Positions 1 to 9,243 of a DNA stretch of 11,828 bases are shown in pieces; the first letter of the stretch is position 1, and each line of letters starts with the position of its first letter. The DNA is from Antrodiella citrinella. Lineage: Eukaryota; Basidiomycota; Agaricomycetes; Polyporales; Steccherinaceae. The stretch lies in assembly GCA_004802725.1 (NCBI GenBank), contig SGPM01000561.1:1-11828 (forward strand), read 5' to 3'. The translations under genes and the position numbers were made by a program. The notes under the pieces are model-generated. The model was not told where the DNA came from, ran no database searches, and was given only the letters and a program-made list of their open reading frames with translations.

Positions 1-1303
1 CGCGGAAGATCACACCCGAGGAGTTGAAAGCGCAAGATCCCGAAAAGCCTTGGGTACACTCGTTCTTTTCACATACCGAGCCATTTCGTTAACCGTTTTT
101 CAGTTTGTCGTCAAAGGTGAAGTGTACGATGGGAAAGACTACCTGAAAGATCATCCGGGAGGCGCGGACTCCATCCTTCTTGTGGCGGGAGACGACGCCA
201 CGGACGACTTCATGAACATTCATTCCATGGACGCTAAGGAAAAATTGGCGCAGGTAAGCGTATAACGTCTCCGCCCACTACTCGAATACCCCGGCTGACC
301 TTTCTCGTCTACTTCAGTATCACATCGGTACCCTTGCATCCCCGATTCTAACCGCCACACCGACGGAGACCCAAGTCATGTCAGACCCCTCGTCAACGCC
401 GTTCCTAGAACTCAAGACATGGAAGTCCATCACACTCACCTCCATCCAACGCGTAAACCACGACTCGATCCTGTATTACTTCAGCTTCCCACATGCATCG
501 CAGCGCCTCGGACTCCCAGTCGGCCAGCACGTCTTCGTCAGGCTACGACGCAAAGATACCGGGGAGATGGTGCAAAGGGCGTATACACCTGTATCGAAGC
601 AGAATGCCGCAGGCGGTATTGAGTTCCTCATTAAGTGGGTATTTATCTGATGTCCGGGGTAGATGTACGTATTGACTTTGTCGTCCAGGCTGTATCTTCC
701 CACTACACGGTTCCCAAGTGGTGGAAAGATGACGGTCGGATTCAACCAGCTCGAAGTAGGCGATACTATAGAGCTGAAAGGGCCCTTCGGGTCGTTCATT
801 TGGCAAGGATCCGGAACCGCGTTATGGAGAGGCGTCCCTCGCAAAGTGAAAGAGATTGGCATGGTATGTGGTGGTAGCGGTATGTCTTTGTCCCTCAAGT
901 TACTCAAAATGCAAAGCTCAAACGACCCCATTCAGGTATCACACCCATCCTTCAAGTCCTGCGCGCCATATTGCAAGACTCGTCCGATACCGAAACGAAG
1001 CTATATCTCCTCAACACCAATAAGACTGAACACGACATTCTTTGCCGCGAAGAGCTCGAAGCGTTCTTCGCCTCGCACGCCTCCACACGTTTCAACATGC
1101 ACCATATTCTCCGCACCGTCCCTGAGGGATGGACGCACAGTCAAGGACGAATCACCGACGCTTTGCTTCACACGCTCTTCCCGAAACCGAGCGAGGAGGT
1201 GTTGGTGTTGGTATGTGGTCCAGAAGGGATGATCTCTCAGACTGTAAAACCGGGGCTTGAAAGGCTAGGTTGGGATGTGGAAAAGTCGCTGGTCGTATTT
1301 TAG
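1..1303 (+). CDS. Assimilatory nitrate reductase, C-terminal part (5' end outside window)
   Basis: Reduces nitrate to nitrite with NAD(P)H in the cytosol. Only the last 358 or so residues are present; the molybdopterin domain lies to the left. Exons: 3-53 (frame starts at base 3), 104-253, 318-634, 689-879 and 936-1303 (TAG). The introns of 50, 64, 54 and 56 nt are all GT-AG, and the five exons join in one frame (1077 nt). Seen: a cytochrome b5 domain with heme ligands in HPGG (His codon 152-154) and NIHS (221-223); an FAD motif RAYTPVS near 568-588 followed by GGKMT near 721; the nucleotide motif [10 protein letters not shown], formed across the last junction; and CGPEGM near 1216, ending in LVVF. 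The domain order b5, FAD, NAD(P)H and the b5 entry [12 protein letters not shown] fit nitrate reductase rather than a free b5 reductase. Whether it uses NADPH or NADH cannot be told here. Convergent with the F-box gene, 164 bp between stops. Confidence 0.93.
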
Positions 1304-1467
1304 CTATTATCCGTACTGAAACAAATGAAAGAACGTCGACGCATAATACGACCCACACTCGCGATTTGTGTGAAATTGTGTCCCCATCTACGGCCGACTC
1401 CGTGCCGACTCCGTGTATTATTCCATGTTCCATGAATGTTACTGTACATATATGCCTGGTTTCATGA

Positions 1468-2862
1468 TCAACTGTGAAGAAGATGCTTTTCAGTAACGTA
1501 ATCTCGGAAAGCTTCCATCCAGTGACTGCATAGGTCGTCCTCCCTTCCCGACTGCAACAAGTCAAACTCCTTTCGAACATATCTCATGGGTACATACATT
1601 ACATGCTGCCATCCGAAGCTCAGTCGTTTCAGGTCCTTGAACTCCCTCAACACCTGCGCCCACTTTTCCCAGTCAACCAGAGGGATAGTGCTCCGGTCTA
1701 TGATTTGTTGCTCGACGTCAAAGGTGACCAGGACGTCAATAGCGATAGACGTCAGCGTGCGTGGTGCGGAGGCAAGCATGCGCAGAGCGTATCGCCAAAC
1801 CACGAAGGAATCAGTCTCTCGTTCTTGCAATGTGAACGGCCACGTCGTCTCGCTGGATACGGGCAGGTAGATCTCGAGGGTTCTCAGAGACGGACAGCAA
1901 TCCGACAGTTGGATCATCCTGTCACATTCACGGAACATGCGACCGAACCCGTCAGGACCACTTCCCCGGAGCGGTGCTACAGGTCAATCTTGATGAGCAT
2001 GTAGAAAATGGGAGAAAGCACGGACGTGACACGTACAATTGTTCTTGATAAACTCCTTTCTCGTCTTACTGAAATCCAGGCGAAGATTTTCGATGTGGCG
2101 TCCCTTCTTCTCCAGGAATCGGTACATGGCATCGACTTCACCGACATCTCTCAGGTTACAAGCAACGTCCACTTTCGTCGAAGTGTCTGGACATGCATCG
2201 AGGATGTTTGCCATCAACGGTTGTCTACGGTTATGTTCGACCTCTTTGAAAGAGGCAACGCCCATCCAAGGACCTAGATTGATGGTTTGTGTCGCTAAGA
2301 AGAAAGTAGTTGGGATCGGTTCGAGACCGGGGACGAAGAGTCGCGTCGCTGAGAAGTCGATGACCGTCAGAGATCGGAAAAGTTCAGCGAAGGCGCATTG
2401 GTGGATATGGCTGTCGGAGAGGGTGAGCTTGCACGGACGTGGCTTCGGTGGTGCGGACCCAATATCCACAACGGGATCCGTGCGAGGATCCAGGACGGTG
2501 CAGCTGAGAAGTGCCAATTCCCGCAGATTTGGGAGGAGAGTGACGGCCGTGAGGAGGTCCTCGATCCGCATCTTCGGCGGAAGTCGCTCAACCTCAAACT
2601 CAATTCGCCTGTCCACAGATAGTGTACGGATATACCGCGCGAGGTGAGGTGTTCCTCGGAGGAAACGAAGAAGTTTCTTGAGAGTCTTGGTGTTGGTGAA
2701 CAGCGTAAACTTCTCGAATAAGGGGATACGCGCGGAATCCAGCCATTCGCGGGAGACGCAGGAAAGTTGCTTGAGAGAGAGATAGTCTTCCTTTAGATAT
2801 AAGGCGATGTCCAGCCTCAACTCCGGGGCAAGGGAGGAACGTTTGAACGGGTGCGTCGACAT
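1468..2862 (-). CDS. F-box domain protein
   Basis: Predicted substrate adaptor of an SCF-type ubiquitin ligase; the F-box would bind Skp1. Exons: 2862-2037 and 1976-1468 (TGA), 444 residues. The intron (2036-1977, 60 nt, GTACGT...TGTAG) joins KNN to SPLRGSGPDGFGRMF in frame. The start is the ATG at 2862-2860 (MSTHPFKRSS); the codon just upstream is GTG, so a longer start is not supported. The F-box covers about residues 9-50, with LAPELRLDIALYLKEDYLSL, CVSREW and the following LFEKFTLF. The rest is leucine-rich with loose LRR-like pieces (LPNLRELALLSC, PSLRTLEIYLP, FKDLKRLSFGW). F-box/LRR proteins of this sort are numerous and variable in agaricomycetes, so the target cannot be inferred. F-box assignment is good; the presence of a regular LRR fold is inference. 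Confidence 0.82.
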
Positions 2863-2919
2863 CACTACGAATGTTCGGATTATGACAGACCTGGTACTCG
2901 TCAGGTAAGTTCAAAGTTC

Positions 2920-2971
2920 CTGTGAGAAGTCGTGAAATGAGCAAATTTACATGCTATTGAATGGAACATAC
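2920..2971 (-). other. Probable intron in the 5' leader of the F-box gene
   Basis: On the minus strand a donor GTATGT starts at 2971 (after CCACAG) and an acceptor CTCACAG ends at 2920, giving 52 nt, the usual size here. Removing it leaves a leader without an ATG between the TATA box and the start at 2862. Inferred from splice signals only. Confidence 0.4.
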
Positions 2972-3050
2972 CTGTGGAATTTGTAGTAGCACTCCCCTCC
3001 ACTTGGTCTGCGTGCGCAACGGATGGGGATCAATGGTGAACGTCGCTGTT

Positions 3051-3058
3051 CTTTTATA
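3051..3058 (-). promoter_or_regulatory. TATA box of the F-box gene
   Basis: TATAAAAG reads on the minus strand, about 190 bp before the F-box start codon. Transcription would begin near 3020-3030, leaving room for the leader intron at 2971-2920. This is the only clear TATA element in the stretch. Confidence 0.5.
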
Positions 3059-3433
3059 CAGTGTCACAGACGCCGAAAGCCTTGTTCTGAGTCAACTTCT
3101 GACTGTCAATTGTTGTTTCGATTGATCTCGCTAAAGACAACAGGGACAGGTTAAGTTTGGGGTGCTGCAAGACGAAGGTTCAGCCTATTGAGACGCGAAG
3201 TTTGACTGTGCCCAAGCGCCACGATCGTTCAACCTGACGACCGAGCATTCTCAAACAAAAGATACACAGTTGGTCATATGTTGCATAGAAAAAAAACAGC
3301 TGTAGAGGGAGTGGCGTCATAACAACAGTAGAAAACAGTGAATGGGAGTTGGAAGACATGAGCAAGCAACATACAGCGCAAGTGTACGACGACCGATATA
3401 GAGTAATACATCCCCGCCCCCTTATGGCACCAC
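3059..3433. other. Intergenic: F-box upstream region and 3' flank of the S0 gene
   Basis: Both flanking genes read leftward. The stretch should hold the 3' UTR of the ribosomal protein gene (right part) and upstream sequence of the F-box gene (left part). I see no conserved reading frame, RNA gene or repeat in it, only a short A run at 3290-3297. Confidence 0.6.
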
Positions 3434-3876
3434 TTAATCCCAGCCAGTCGTAGCAGCAGGCGCATCCGCTCCCCACCCAGCAGCCGCGGGCTCTGCTGAC
3501 CAGTCAGTGGCACCTCCAGCTGTTGGCTCCGCAGACCAGTCGAGACCTGACGAGATGATTCTCATGAGTACCTCGATAGACAGGGACGAAAACGAAAAAA
3601 AAAAACTCACCGCTCTCCTGCGCAAGGCTAGGGTTGATACCACCTGGCGCGGGTGCAGCAGCGACGTCCCAGTCGACCTGCTCAGCGGGCTCTCCAGCAG
3701 TAACAGCAAGCTTAGCTTGCGCCTCTTCCTGCTGCTGCTTCTCAACCTCCTCTGGATCACGGTAGAAGAACATGTCGACCATGACGTTCCAGCCATCGGT
3801 GGTCCGGGGAATAGTTCCACGGAGACGGAGAACCTCACGCGCGAGCAACCACCACACGAGACCGATCGAATGACGG

Positions 3877-3908
<32 letters not shown>

Positions 3909-4435
3909 GAACTTGAGGGGCGCATCGGTGTCGCAGAACGCGATGACGGGGATGTTGACGTACGACGCCTCGCGGATGGCTTGGTGGTCGACGCGGGGGT
4001 CGGTGACGACGATCAGACGGGGCTCCTTGAACGAGCGGGTGATGTAGTTGGTGAAGCTACCGGGGGTGAAGCGGCCGGCGATGGCCTGTGCGCCGGTGTT
4101 GGCAGCGTATTTGAGGACGGCACGGTGACCGTAGGGACGGGCGGAAATGACACAGACGTCGTTGGGGTTTTCGATGGCGGCAATAATACGGGCAGCGAAG
4201 ACGAGCTTCTCCCAGGTCTTGCCAATGTTCAGGATGTGGATGCCTGCAGGATACGGGTGAGCAGACACAGAAAGATGGAGTATGCAAGCGTACCGTCTGA
4301 TCTCCTCTTCCAAACGTAAGGCAACATCTGCTTGTCGCAGTTCTTGCTACCAATGTGGGCCTGAGCAGCGAGGAGCATCTGGATCTCCTCCTCGGTGGCG
4401 GCGAGAACGGAGGGGAGTTTTGTGGTGGCAGACAT
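3434..4435 (-). CDS. RPS0: 40S ribosomal protein S0 / SA (uS2 family)
   Basis: Structural protein of the small ribosomal subunit, needed for its late maturation. Exons: 4435-4294, 4243-3611 and 3546-3434 (TAA), 295 residues. Introns of 50 nt (4293-4244, GTACGC...CTGCAG) and 64 nt (3610-3547, GTGAGT...GTCAG) are both phase 1. Seen: [19 protein letters not shown] at the N-terminus, then [20 protein letters not shown] joined to [82 protein letters not shown] and [18 protein letters not shown]. All are hallmark uS2 segments, and length and order fit fungal S0. The start fits the family N-terminus; an in-frame GTG extension upstream is probably leader. The tail is acidic, with two DWSAEP copies. 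The second intron opens with a long T run just after its donor. Very secure. Confidence 0.97.
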
Positions 4436-4460
4436 GTTGAAGGTCAGGTCGAAGGGGAAC

Positions 4461-4571
4461 CTAAGGAAAGAGGGCATCAACATCCGAACCCATCACCCCG
4501 CATCCATTCCCATTGCAGCCTCCTCTCTCTCCATTCTTCCCACCGACGCAAGACACAGACAAGACACGCAC
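4461..4571 (-). other. Possible intron in the 5' leader of the S0 gene
   Basis: On the minus strand a donor GTGCGT begins at 4571 and a pyrimidine-rich acceptor CTTTCCTTAG ends at 4461, 25 nt before the start codon. The 111-nt segment contains several ATGs that would otherwise precede the true start, so its removal would clear the leader. Leader introns are common in ribosomal protein genes of fungi. Prediction only. Confidence 0.35.
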
Positions 4572-4960
4572 CGCTGGGGGTTGTTTTGAGTCGGTCGACG
4601 AGCCGTACGACGTTGGGAGGCTTCTGAGCAGCGTCGGCGGTCGTCAATACACGGCGGCTTGGACGAGGTCGGCATTTGCCGAGACGAATTCACACGCTCA
4701 CAGACGAGGTCCACTCCTCCTGGTCATAAGTCATTCACATGTTCGGTAGGTATGTAACAAACAGTCGTATCTAGTTCATAATTGTCAGACAGAAATATGC
4801 AAAACGTCTCGAGGGTATGTGAACAGATCCTGAGCAACGGAAATCAAGAACGGAGGTTTCGCAAAGAAGAAGACACAGATACACAAAACAGAAACGTAGT
4901 AGATCGCACACACATCCAGAGAAAATAAGGATACGGTGACGACGGACCACAATGCGTCGT
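4572..4960. other. Intergenic: S0 promoter region and 3' flank of the kinase gene
   Basis: Lies between the kinase stop (4961) and the S0 leader, both leftward. It should contain the kinase 3' UTR (right) and the S0 promoter (left). I found no TATA box, RNA gene or repeat that I can defend. The right part, about 4740-4940, is A-rich on the plus strand and so T-rich in the kinase transcript, as expected for a 3' UTR. Confidence 0.55.
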
Positions 4961-7871
4961 TCACGACGTTGCCTGCCTCAACACTTTCCTCGCGTCTTCA
5001 CTTGCCTTCTGCGCCTTCAGAACCGCCGCCCGCGCCGCACCACCACCACTCGATGCCGTCTTCAACGCCTTCACCGCAGCCACACCTGCATTGGCGTTAG
5101 CAGCATTAGCAGCATTGACAACTGCCAACGCTCTCAGCATCCCTCCACTCTTCCTTCCCGCCGTCCTCTGTTGCTGAGACTGGTCCTTGACAGGGAAGAC
5201 CTGCGCAGGCACAGACACGGTACGCGTGATCCGATCGCGGTCCACCTTCCTCAAGAACGGACTGGGCAAGTTCTCCTCGTCCGACAGGTCATATGTCGGC
5301 ACCACCTTCGTAGCGTGTTGCTGTCGTGTGGCCGCAGAAGACGTACGTGACAGTGGTTCATGTGCGCTCTTCTTCTTTCGGAGCGAGCCGTTGGATGATG
5401 CCTGAGCTTGTGCGGGTGGTGGCTGCTGTTGCTGAATGACGACAGGTCGGAGAGATTCCCGGGATCCCGACGTTCGGATAGACGGACGACGCAGCCGGGT
5501 GGGTCGTGCAGCAGCAGCTGGCTTGTTGTTCGCAGCGGCGGACGCGTCGTTCTGCTTCGGCGTGCTCTGCGAGTCTTCCTTCGACGAAGAGCTCGAATTC
5601 GAACTCGAGTTGGAGTTGGAGTTGGATGGCGTGGGTACCCGCGTATCCGTTTCATAGCCCTCCTCCCCTTCGTCCCCACTCTCGCCTAGATCAGACTCGA
5701 AGTCAAAGATCTGCGCGAAGTTGAGGCTGACTTTCGGCGTGGCCACGAACAGCTTCGCCAGTTCCGCAGGTGAGGGCGTAGGGAGGGACTCCCCGGTATG
5801 TGTGAGGATGACGCCCTTCATAGCAGAGGGAGGTGGCTGATCCGTGGAGGGGAATCGCGCGTGCACATTGCGCGACATGGGGGTCTCAAACATAGGCGGG
5901 ATCGCCAACGACGACCTCGATTGGCGCATGGGTGTCTGCTGGTGATACTCCGTCGGTTCCGTTAACCTGGCCAATGGCGCGAGGATGTTCTTGACCTCCT
6001 CCAACGGCGTCTTCGCCTTCACCACATGCTCCTGCGCCTGCAAGAGCGTCCTCCTCTCACTCGACGTCAGCTCCATCTTCTCCAAATGCTGCACCTTCGC
6101 CTCGACCTCCTTTTTGACCCCCTCCAGCCTCTCTCTTTCCATCTCCAGCTCATCCGCGCGTTTCTGGACCCATTCCATACGCTCATCCACCGCCCTTGTC
6201 ACCTCATTCCTCACGTTCGCCTCCCACGCCGTCCACCCCCTCGCGACCTCCTCCTCGCGGCGATTGACAGCCTCCATGACCTCCTCCTCCCTCTTCGCCA
6301 GCCGCGCCGCGAGCTCCGCCTCCTTCCGCATCACGATCGCCCGGAGCTCCTCCTCCCTCGTCGCAAGCGCCGCACGGACGCGCGCCTGGTGCGTATCTTC
6401 CGCTTGTGAGATGAGGGCACGCAGGGAGGCGAGCTCTGCATCTTTTTGGGTGAGGGCGGCCTGGAGTTGGGTTTCACGTTCGGCGAGGACGGCTTCGCGT
6501 GCTAGGACGTCACGTTCTTTGGCTTGGACGGTGGCTTTGTGGGCTTTCACGGTAGCCAGGCTACGTAGGTCCACGCTCAGGCTACAATCAGGAAAGGATG
6601 TTTGGCATATGACTTACAGTTTCTCGGTCTCTGAGACTTTGTGGGCGAGCGTGAGGCGTTCGTGTTGAAGGAGTTGGGACGCCGAGGGGCGCATGGCGGG
6701 CTGAAGGAAGTATACGTGGCGTCAGTAGGTACTCAAGCACAACAAGAGAAATGATTAGCGTACGTTGAGGTTGAGCATAGCCTTGATCACGCTGGTCAAG
6801 GCAGGGCTATAGCCTTTAGGCAGTGGAGGGATCCTTCCATTGCTGTCCAACATATCAGTACCCTTCCTTCAACGATCTGATTCGAACGAACTCATCACGC
6901 ACCGAATGAGGATGCTAAGCTCAGAATGGGTCTTCGCTTCAGCAAAGGGGGGCTTGAGTGCGCATAGTTCATAAATGACGCAGCCGAGAGACCATATGTC
7001 GGACTTTGTGTCGTATGCCTTCTCTTGCATGAGCTCTGGAGACATGTAGTAGGGCGTCTGTATGAACACGATGAGTGGGAGCAACTCAAAGAAGGAAAGA
7101 CGGCGTACTCCGACGTAGGTGTTGGCAAACGTGGTTTGCGCAAGGGCTTTGGAGAGGCCAAAGTCGCCGAGCTTGACTGTGTTGAGCTCGTCGAGGAAAA
7201 CTGGCGACGGGAGATCAGGACGAGTCCTAGATATCAGTATGGTCAATACGCGCACCATTGTCAGGCTTCAAATCCCTGTGCAGAATCTGCGGTCTCCTCT
7301 CCTTTCCCTCATCTCCGTTCCCAGCGCTACCACTGCTGCTCGACCGCGCGTGGCCGTTGGGGTGGTGACAATGATTGAGTGCAAGCAGTATCTGCATGAA
7401 ATAGCTCCAAATGGTGTCTTCCGGGATAGGGCGTCCGGATCGCTGGGCTTGTTTGATGACAGTGGAGAGGTCGCCTCCGCCGCAGTATTCCATGACGATG
7501 TAGAGGATGCCGGCGTCGCGGTCGACGTAGCGGTCGTGATAGCGCACAATGTGTTCGTGATGGAGGTCTTTGAGGATGTTTCTGTGGGAGGTTGCGACGC
7601 GAGTGAGTAGACGGGAGTGGCTGAGGGTCAGGTTGGATACGAACACTTCTGCGACGATCTGCTTGCGGTCCCGTTCTGACATGCGTTCAAAGTTGAGTTC
7701 TTTCCTAGCAAAGACCTGTACGTTGGAGGTGTCAGCAGCGTGCACGGAGAGTGAAATGGGGGAACGACTGACAAGACCGTCTGATTTTCTTCTTACTTTC
7801 CTGATGATACCGAAAGAGCCGTTACCAATGACATCGAGAGATTCGTAGAGCAACATGGGAGAGGCGGCCAT
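4961..7871 (-). CDS. nimA: NIMA-related serine/threonine protein kinase (mitotic kinase)
   Basis: Family role: NIMA kinases drive mitotic entry and act on chromatin, nuclear pores and spindle poles. Exons: 7871-7773, 7715-7645, 7581-7256, 7200-7109, 7057-6903, 6842-6764, 6700-6618 and 6560-4961 (TGA); 2505 nt, 834 residues. Introns are 51-63 nt. The kinase domain is about residues 8-290: GNGSFG loop, Lys38 in [14 protein letters not shown] (catalytic Asp160), DFGLSKAL (Asp178), [20 protein letters not shown], and [12 protein letters not shown], diagnostic of this family. A Ser/Gly-rich insert (about 130-154) precedes the HRD motif. A charged coiled coil runs about 305-480, then a disordered tail with an acidic stretch (about 590-607), a Ser/Asn run (614-628), the motif [12 protein letters not shown] near 729 and an Ala/Asn-rich end. 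The seventh intron has two possible acceptors 21 nt apart; the alternative gives 841 residues. Shares a 248-bp divergent promoter with the deaminase gene. Confidence 0.93.
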
Positions 7872-8119
7872 GGGGGGCGAGCGAGGAGACAGCAGCGGGC
7901 ACAGCAGCGACTATACGACGACGACGGCCAGAGCGTCGGGGTTGCCTGAAGAGGTCGAGGCGGGTCGTTGATGTTCTCGGCTGACGCGTGGGTCATGTGA
8001 CCGTGTTAAGCACGTTCCCTGTGTAGCACGCGTGTCGCGTCTTCTTCGGGCCACTGTGCCGGGACCTCAATAAATATGCAAAATATCTCGGACAAGTTCC
8101 CCTCGAACCTCAGCTCACA
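7872..8119. promoter_or_regulatory. Divergent promoter between the kinase and deaminase genes
   Basis: The two start codons face away from each other across 248 bp, so both promoters must fit here. The right end holds a TATA-like AATAAATATGC. The left part, next to the kinase start, is GC-rich and has no clear TATA box on the minus strand. Shared control is possible but not shown by the sequence. Confidence 0.6.
8069..8079 (+). promoter_or_regulatory. TATA-like element of the deaminase gene
   Basis: AATAAATATGC lies 41-51 nt before the deaminase ATG. If it is the TATA box, transcription starts at about 8095-8110 and the leader is very short. It contains an ATG (8076-8078), which a start site downstream of it would leave out of the mRNA. 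Confidence 0.35.
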
Positions 8120-9243
8120 ATGCGTATGTCGGAAACTTGTGCTCTTCCAAAAACATAACTGACCCTCTCCAGGTCTTATCATCCGTGACGACTCCCCCGC
8201 CGTCGGCCAGTACATCGCCAACTACATTGCCAAGCGCATCAACGACTTCGCCCCTACCCCGGAGCGGCCGTTCGTCCTCGGGCTCCCCACAGGATCGTCC
8301 CCTCTCCCCACCTACAAGTTCCTCATCCAGCTTGTCAAGGACGGAAAACTCTCGTATGTCGCCTCTCATCTCTCCGCGATGATATCCTCATCTCCCCATT
8401 CTAGCTTCAAGAATGTCGTCACGTTCAACATGGACGAGTACGTCGGTCTGCCTGAGGACCACCCGGAATCCTACCACACCTTCATGTTCCGTGAACTTTT
8501 CTCCCACAGTACGTCTCTGTCTCTTCATCTCGACCTCCCACTAACCCCTCGCAGTCGACATCCCCCCTTCGCAGGTCAACATCTTGAACGGAAACGCCAA
8601 AGACCTCATCGGCGAATGCAACGCGTACGAGGCCAAGATCAAAGCGCACGGCGGCATCGAGCTGTTCCTCGGAGGCATCGGCGAGGACGGGCACATCGCC
8701 TTCAACGAGCCCGGCTCGTCTCTCTCTTCACGCACCCGCATCAAGACCCTCGCCTACGACACCATCCTCGCCAACGCCCGCTTCTTCGGAAACGACATCA
8801 GCAAGGTCCCCCGGATGGCTCTGACCGTCGGTGTGAAGACGGTGTTGGATAGCAGGGAAGTCATCGTTGTCGTTACAGGCCAGAGGAAGGCTCTGGCGTT
8901 GAGCAAGGCTATCGGTACGCTGCTATCGCTCGCTGAAATCCCCCATTCTCGCTGACTCTAGGTCGGTAGAGGAGGGTATCAACCACCTCTGGACCCTGTC
9001 CGCGCTGCAATTGCACCCGTGGGCCCTGATCGTCGTAGACGAGGACGCCACAGCGGGTGCGCAACCTTCCTTTCCGCTCCCACATGGCCCAATTGATTGT
9101 CCACTTCCGCATTTGTAGAACTGCACGTCAAGACTGTGAAATACTTCAAGTCGATCGAACGCGTGCAAGACGAGGTCGAAGCGATGCACGAGAAGTTCAG
9201 GGCGACGGGCGGGCAGGACATCACAGGTGGTCAGGATGCTTGA
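8120..9243 (+). CDS. NAG1: Glucosamine-6-phosphate deaminase
   Basis: Converts glucosamine 6-phosphate to fructose 6-phosphate and ammonia, the last step of N-acetylglucosamine breakdown, for example from chitin. Exons: 8120-8123, 8173-8353, 8405-8508, 8555-8914, 8970-9056 and 9119-9243 (TGA); 861 nt, 286 residues, slightly longer than bacterial NagB. Introns are 49, 51, 46, 55 and 62 nt. The first coding exon is only ATG plus C; splicing gives [17 protein letters not shown], the classic family start. Seen: [12 protein letters not shown] (phosphate loop), [10 protein letters not shown] with Asp72, and [17 protein letters not shown] with Asp141, His143 and Glu148. These four fall at exactly the numbers of the E. 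coli NagB catalytic residues. The C-terminus is [16 protein letters not shown] and a Gly-rich end. No deacetylase or GlcNAc kinase gene lies beside it, unlike the clustered yeast NAG genes. Confidence 0.95.

Noticed and set aside
476..931. Minus-strand open frame of 151 codons opposite nitrate reductase
   Set aside because: It crosses exons and an intron of the nitrate reductase gene and shows no family motif.
2039..2647. Plus-strand open frame of 202 codons opposite the F-box gene
   Set aside because: Arg/Ser-rich antisense shadow; the minus-strand F-box frame explains the region.
2863..2865. In-frame GTG as an earlier start of the F-box protein
   Set aside because: Fungal nuclear genes normally start at ATG; the ATG at 2862 follows at once.
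3507..4319. Plus-strand open frame of 270 codons opposite the S0 gene
   Set aside because: It is an antisense shadow of a highly expressed, codon-biased ribosomal gene; the translation has no domain features and the minus-strand frame is a certain uS2 protein.
5985..6668. Plus-strand open frame of 227 codons, very Ser/Ala/Arg-rich
   Set aside because: Antisense to the Glu/Arg/Ala-rich coiled coil of the kinase; its odd composition is the complement of that coding sequence.
8959..8961. TAG ending at 8961 as the acceptor of the fourth deaminase intron
   Set aside because: Using it brings an immediate in-frame TAG; the acceptor ending at 8969 restores EEGINHLW.
1..9243. A nitrogen-metabolism gene cluster joining nitrate reductase and the deaminase
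   Set aside because: They are about 7 kb apart with an F-box, a ribosomal protein and a kinase gene between, on mixed strands; no cluster logic is visible.
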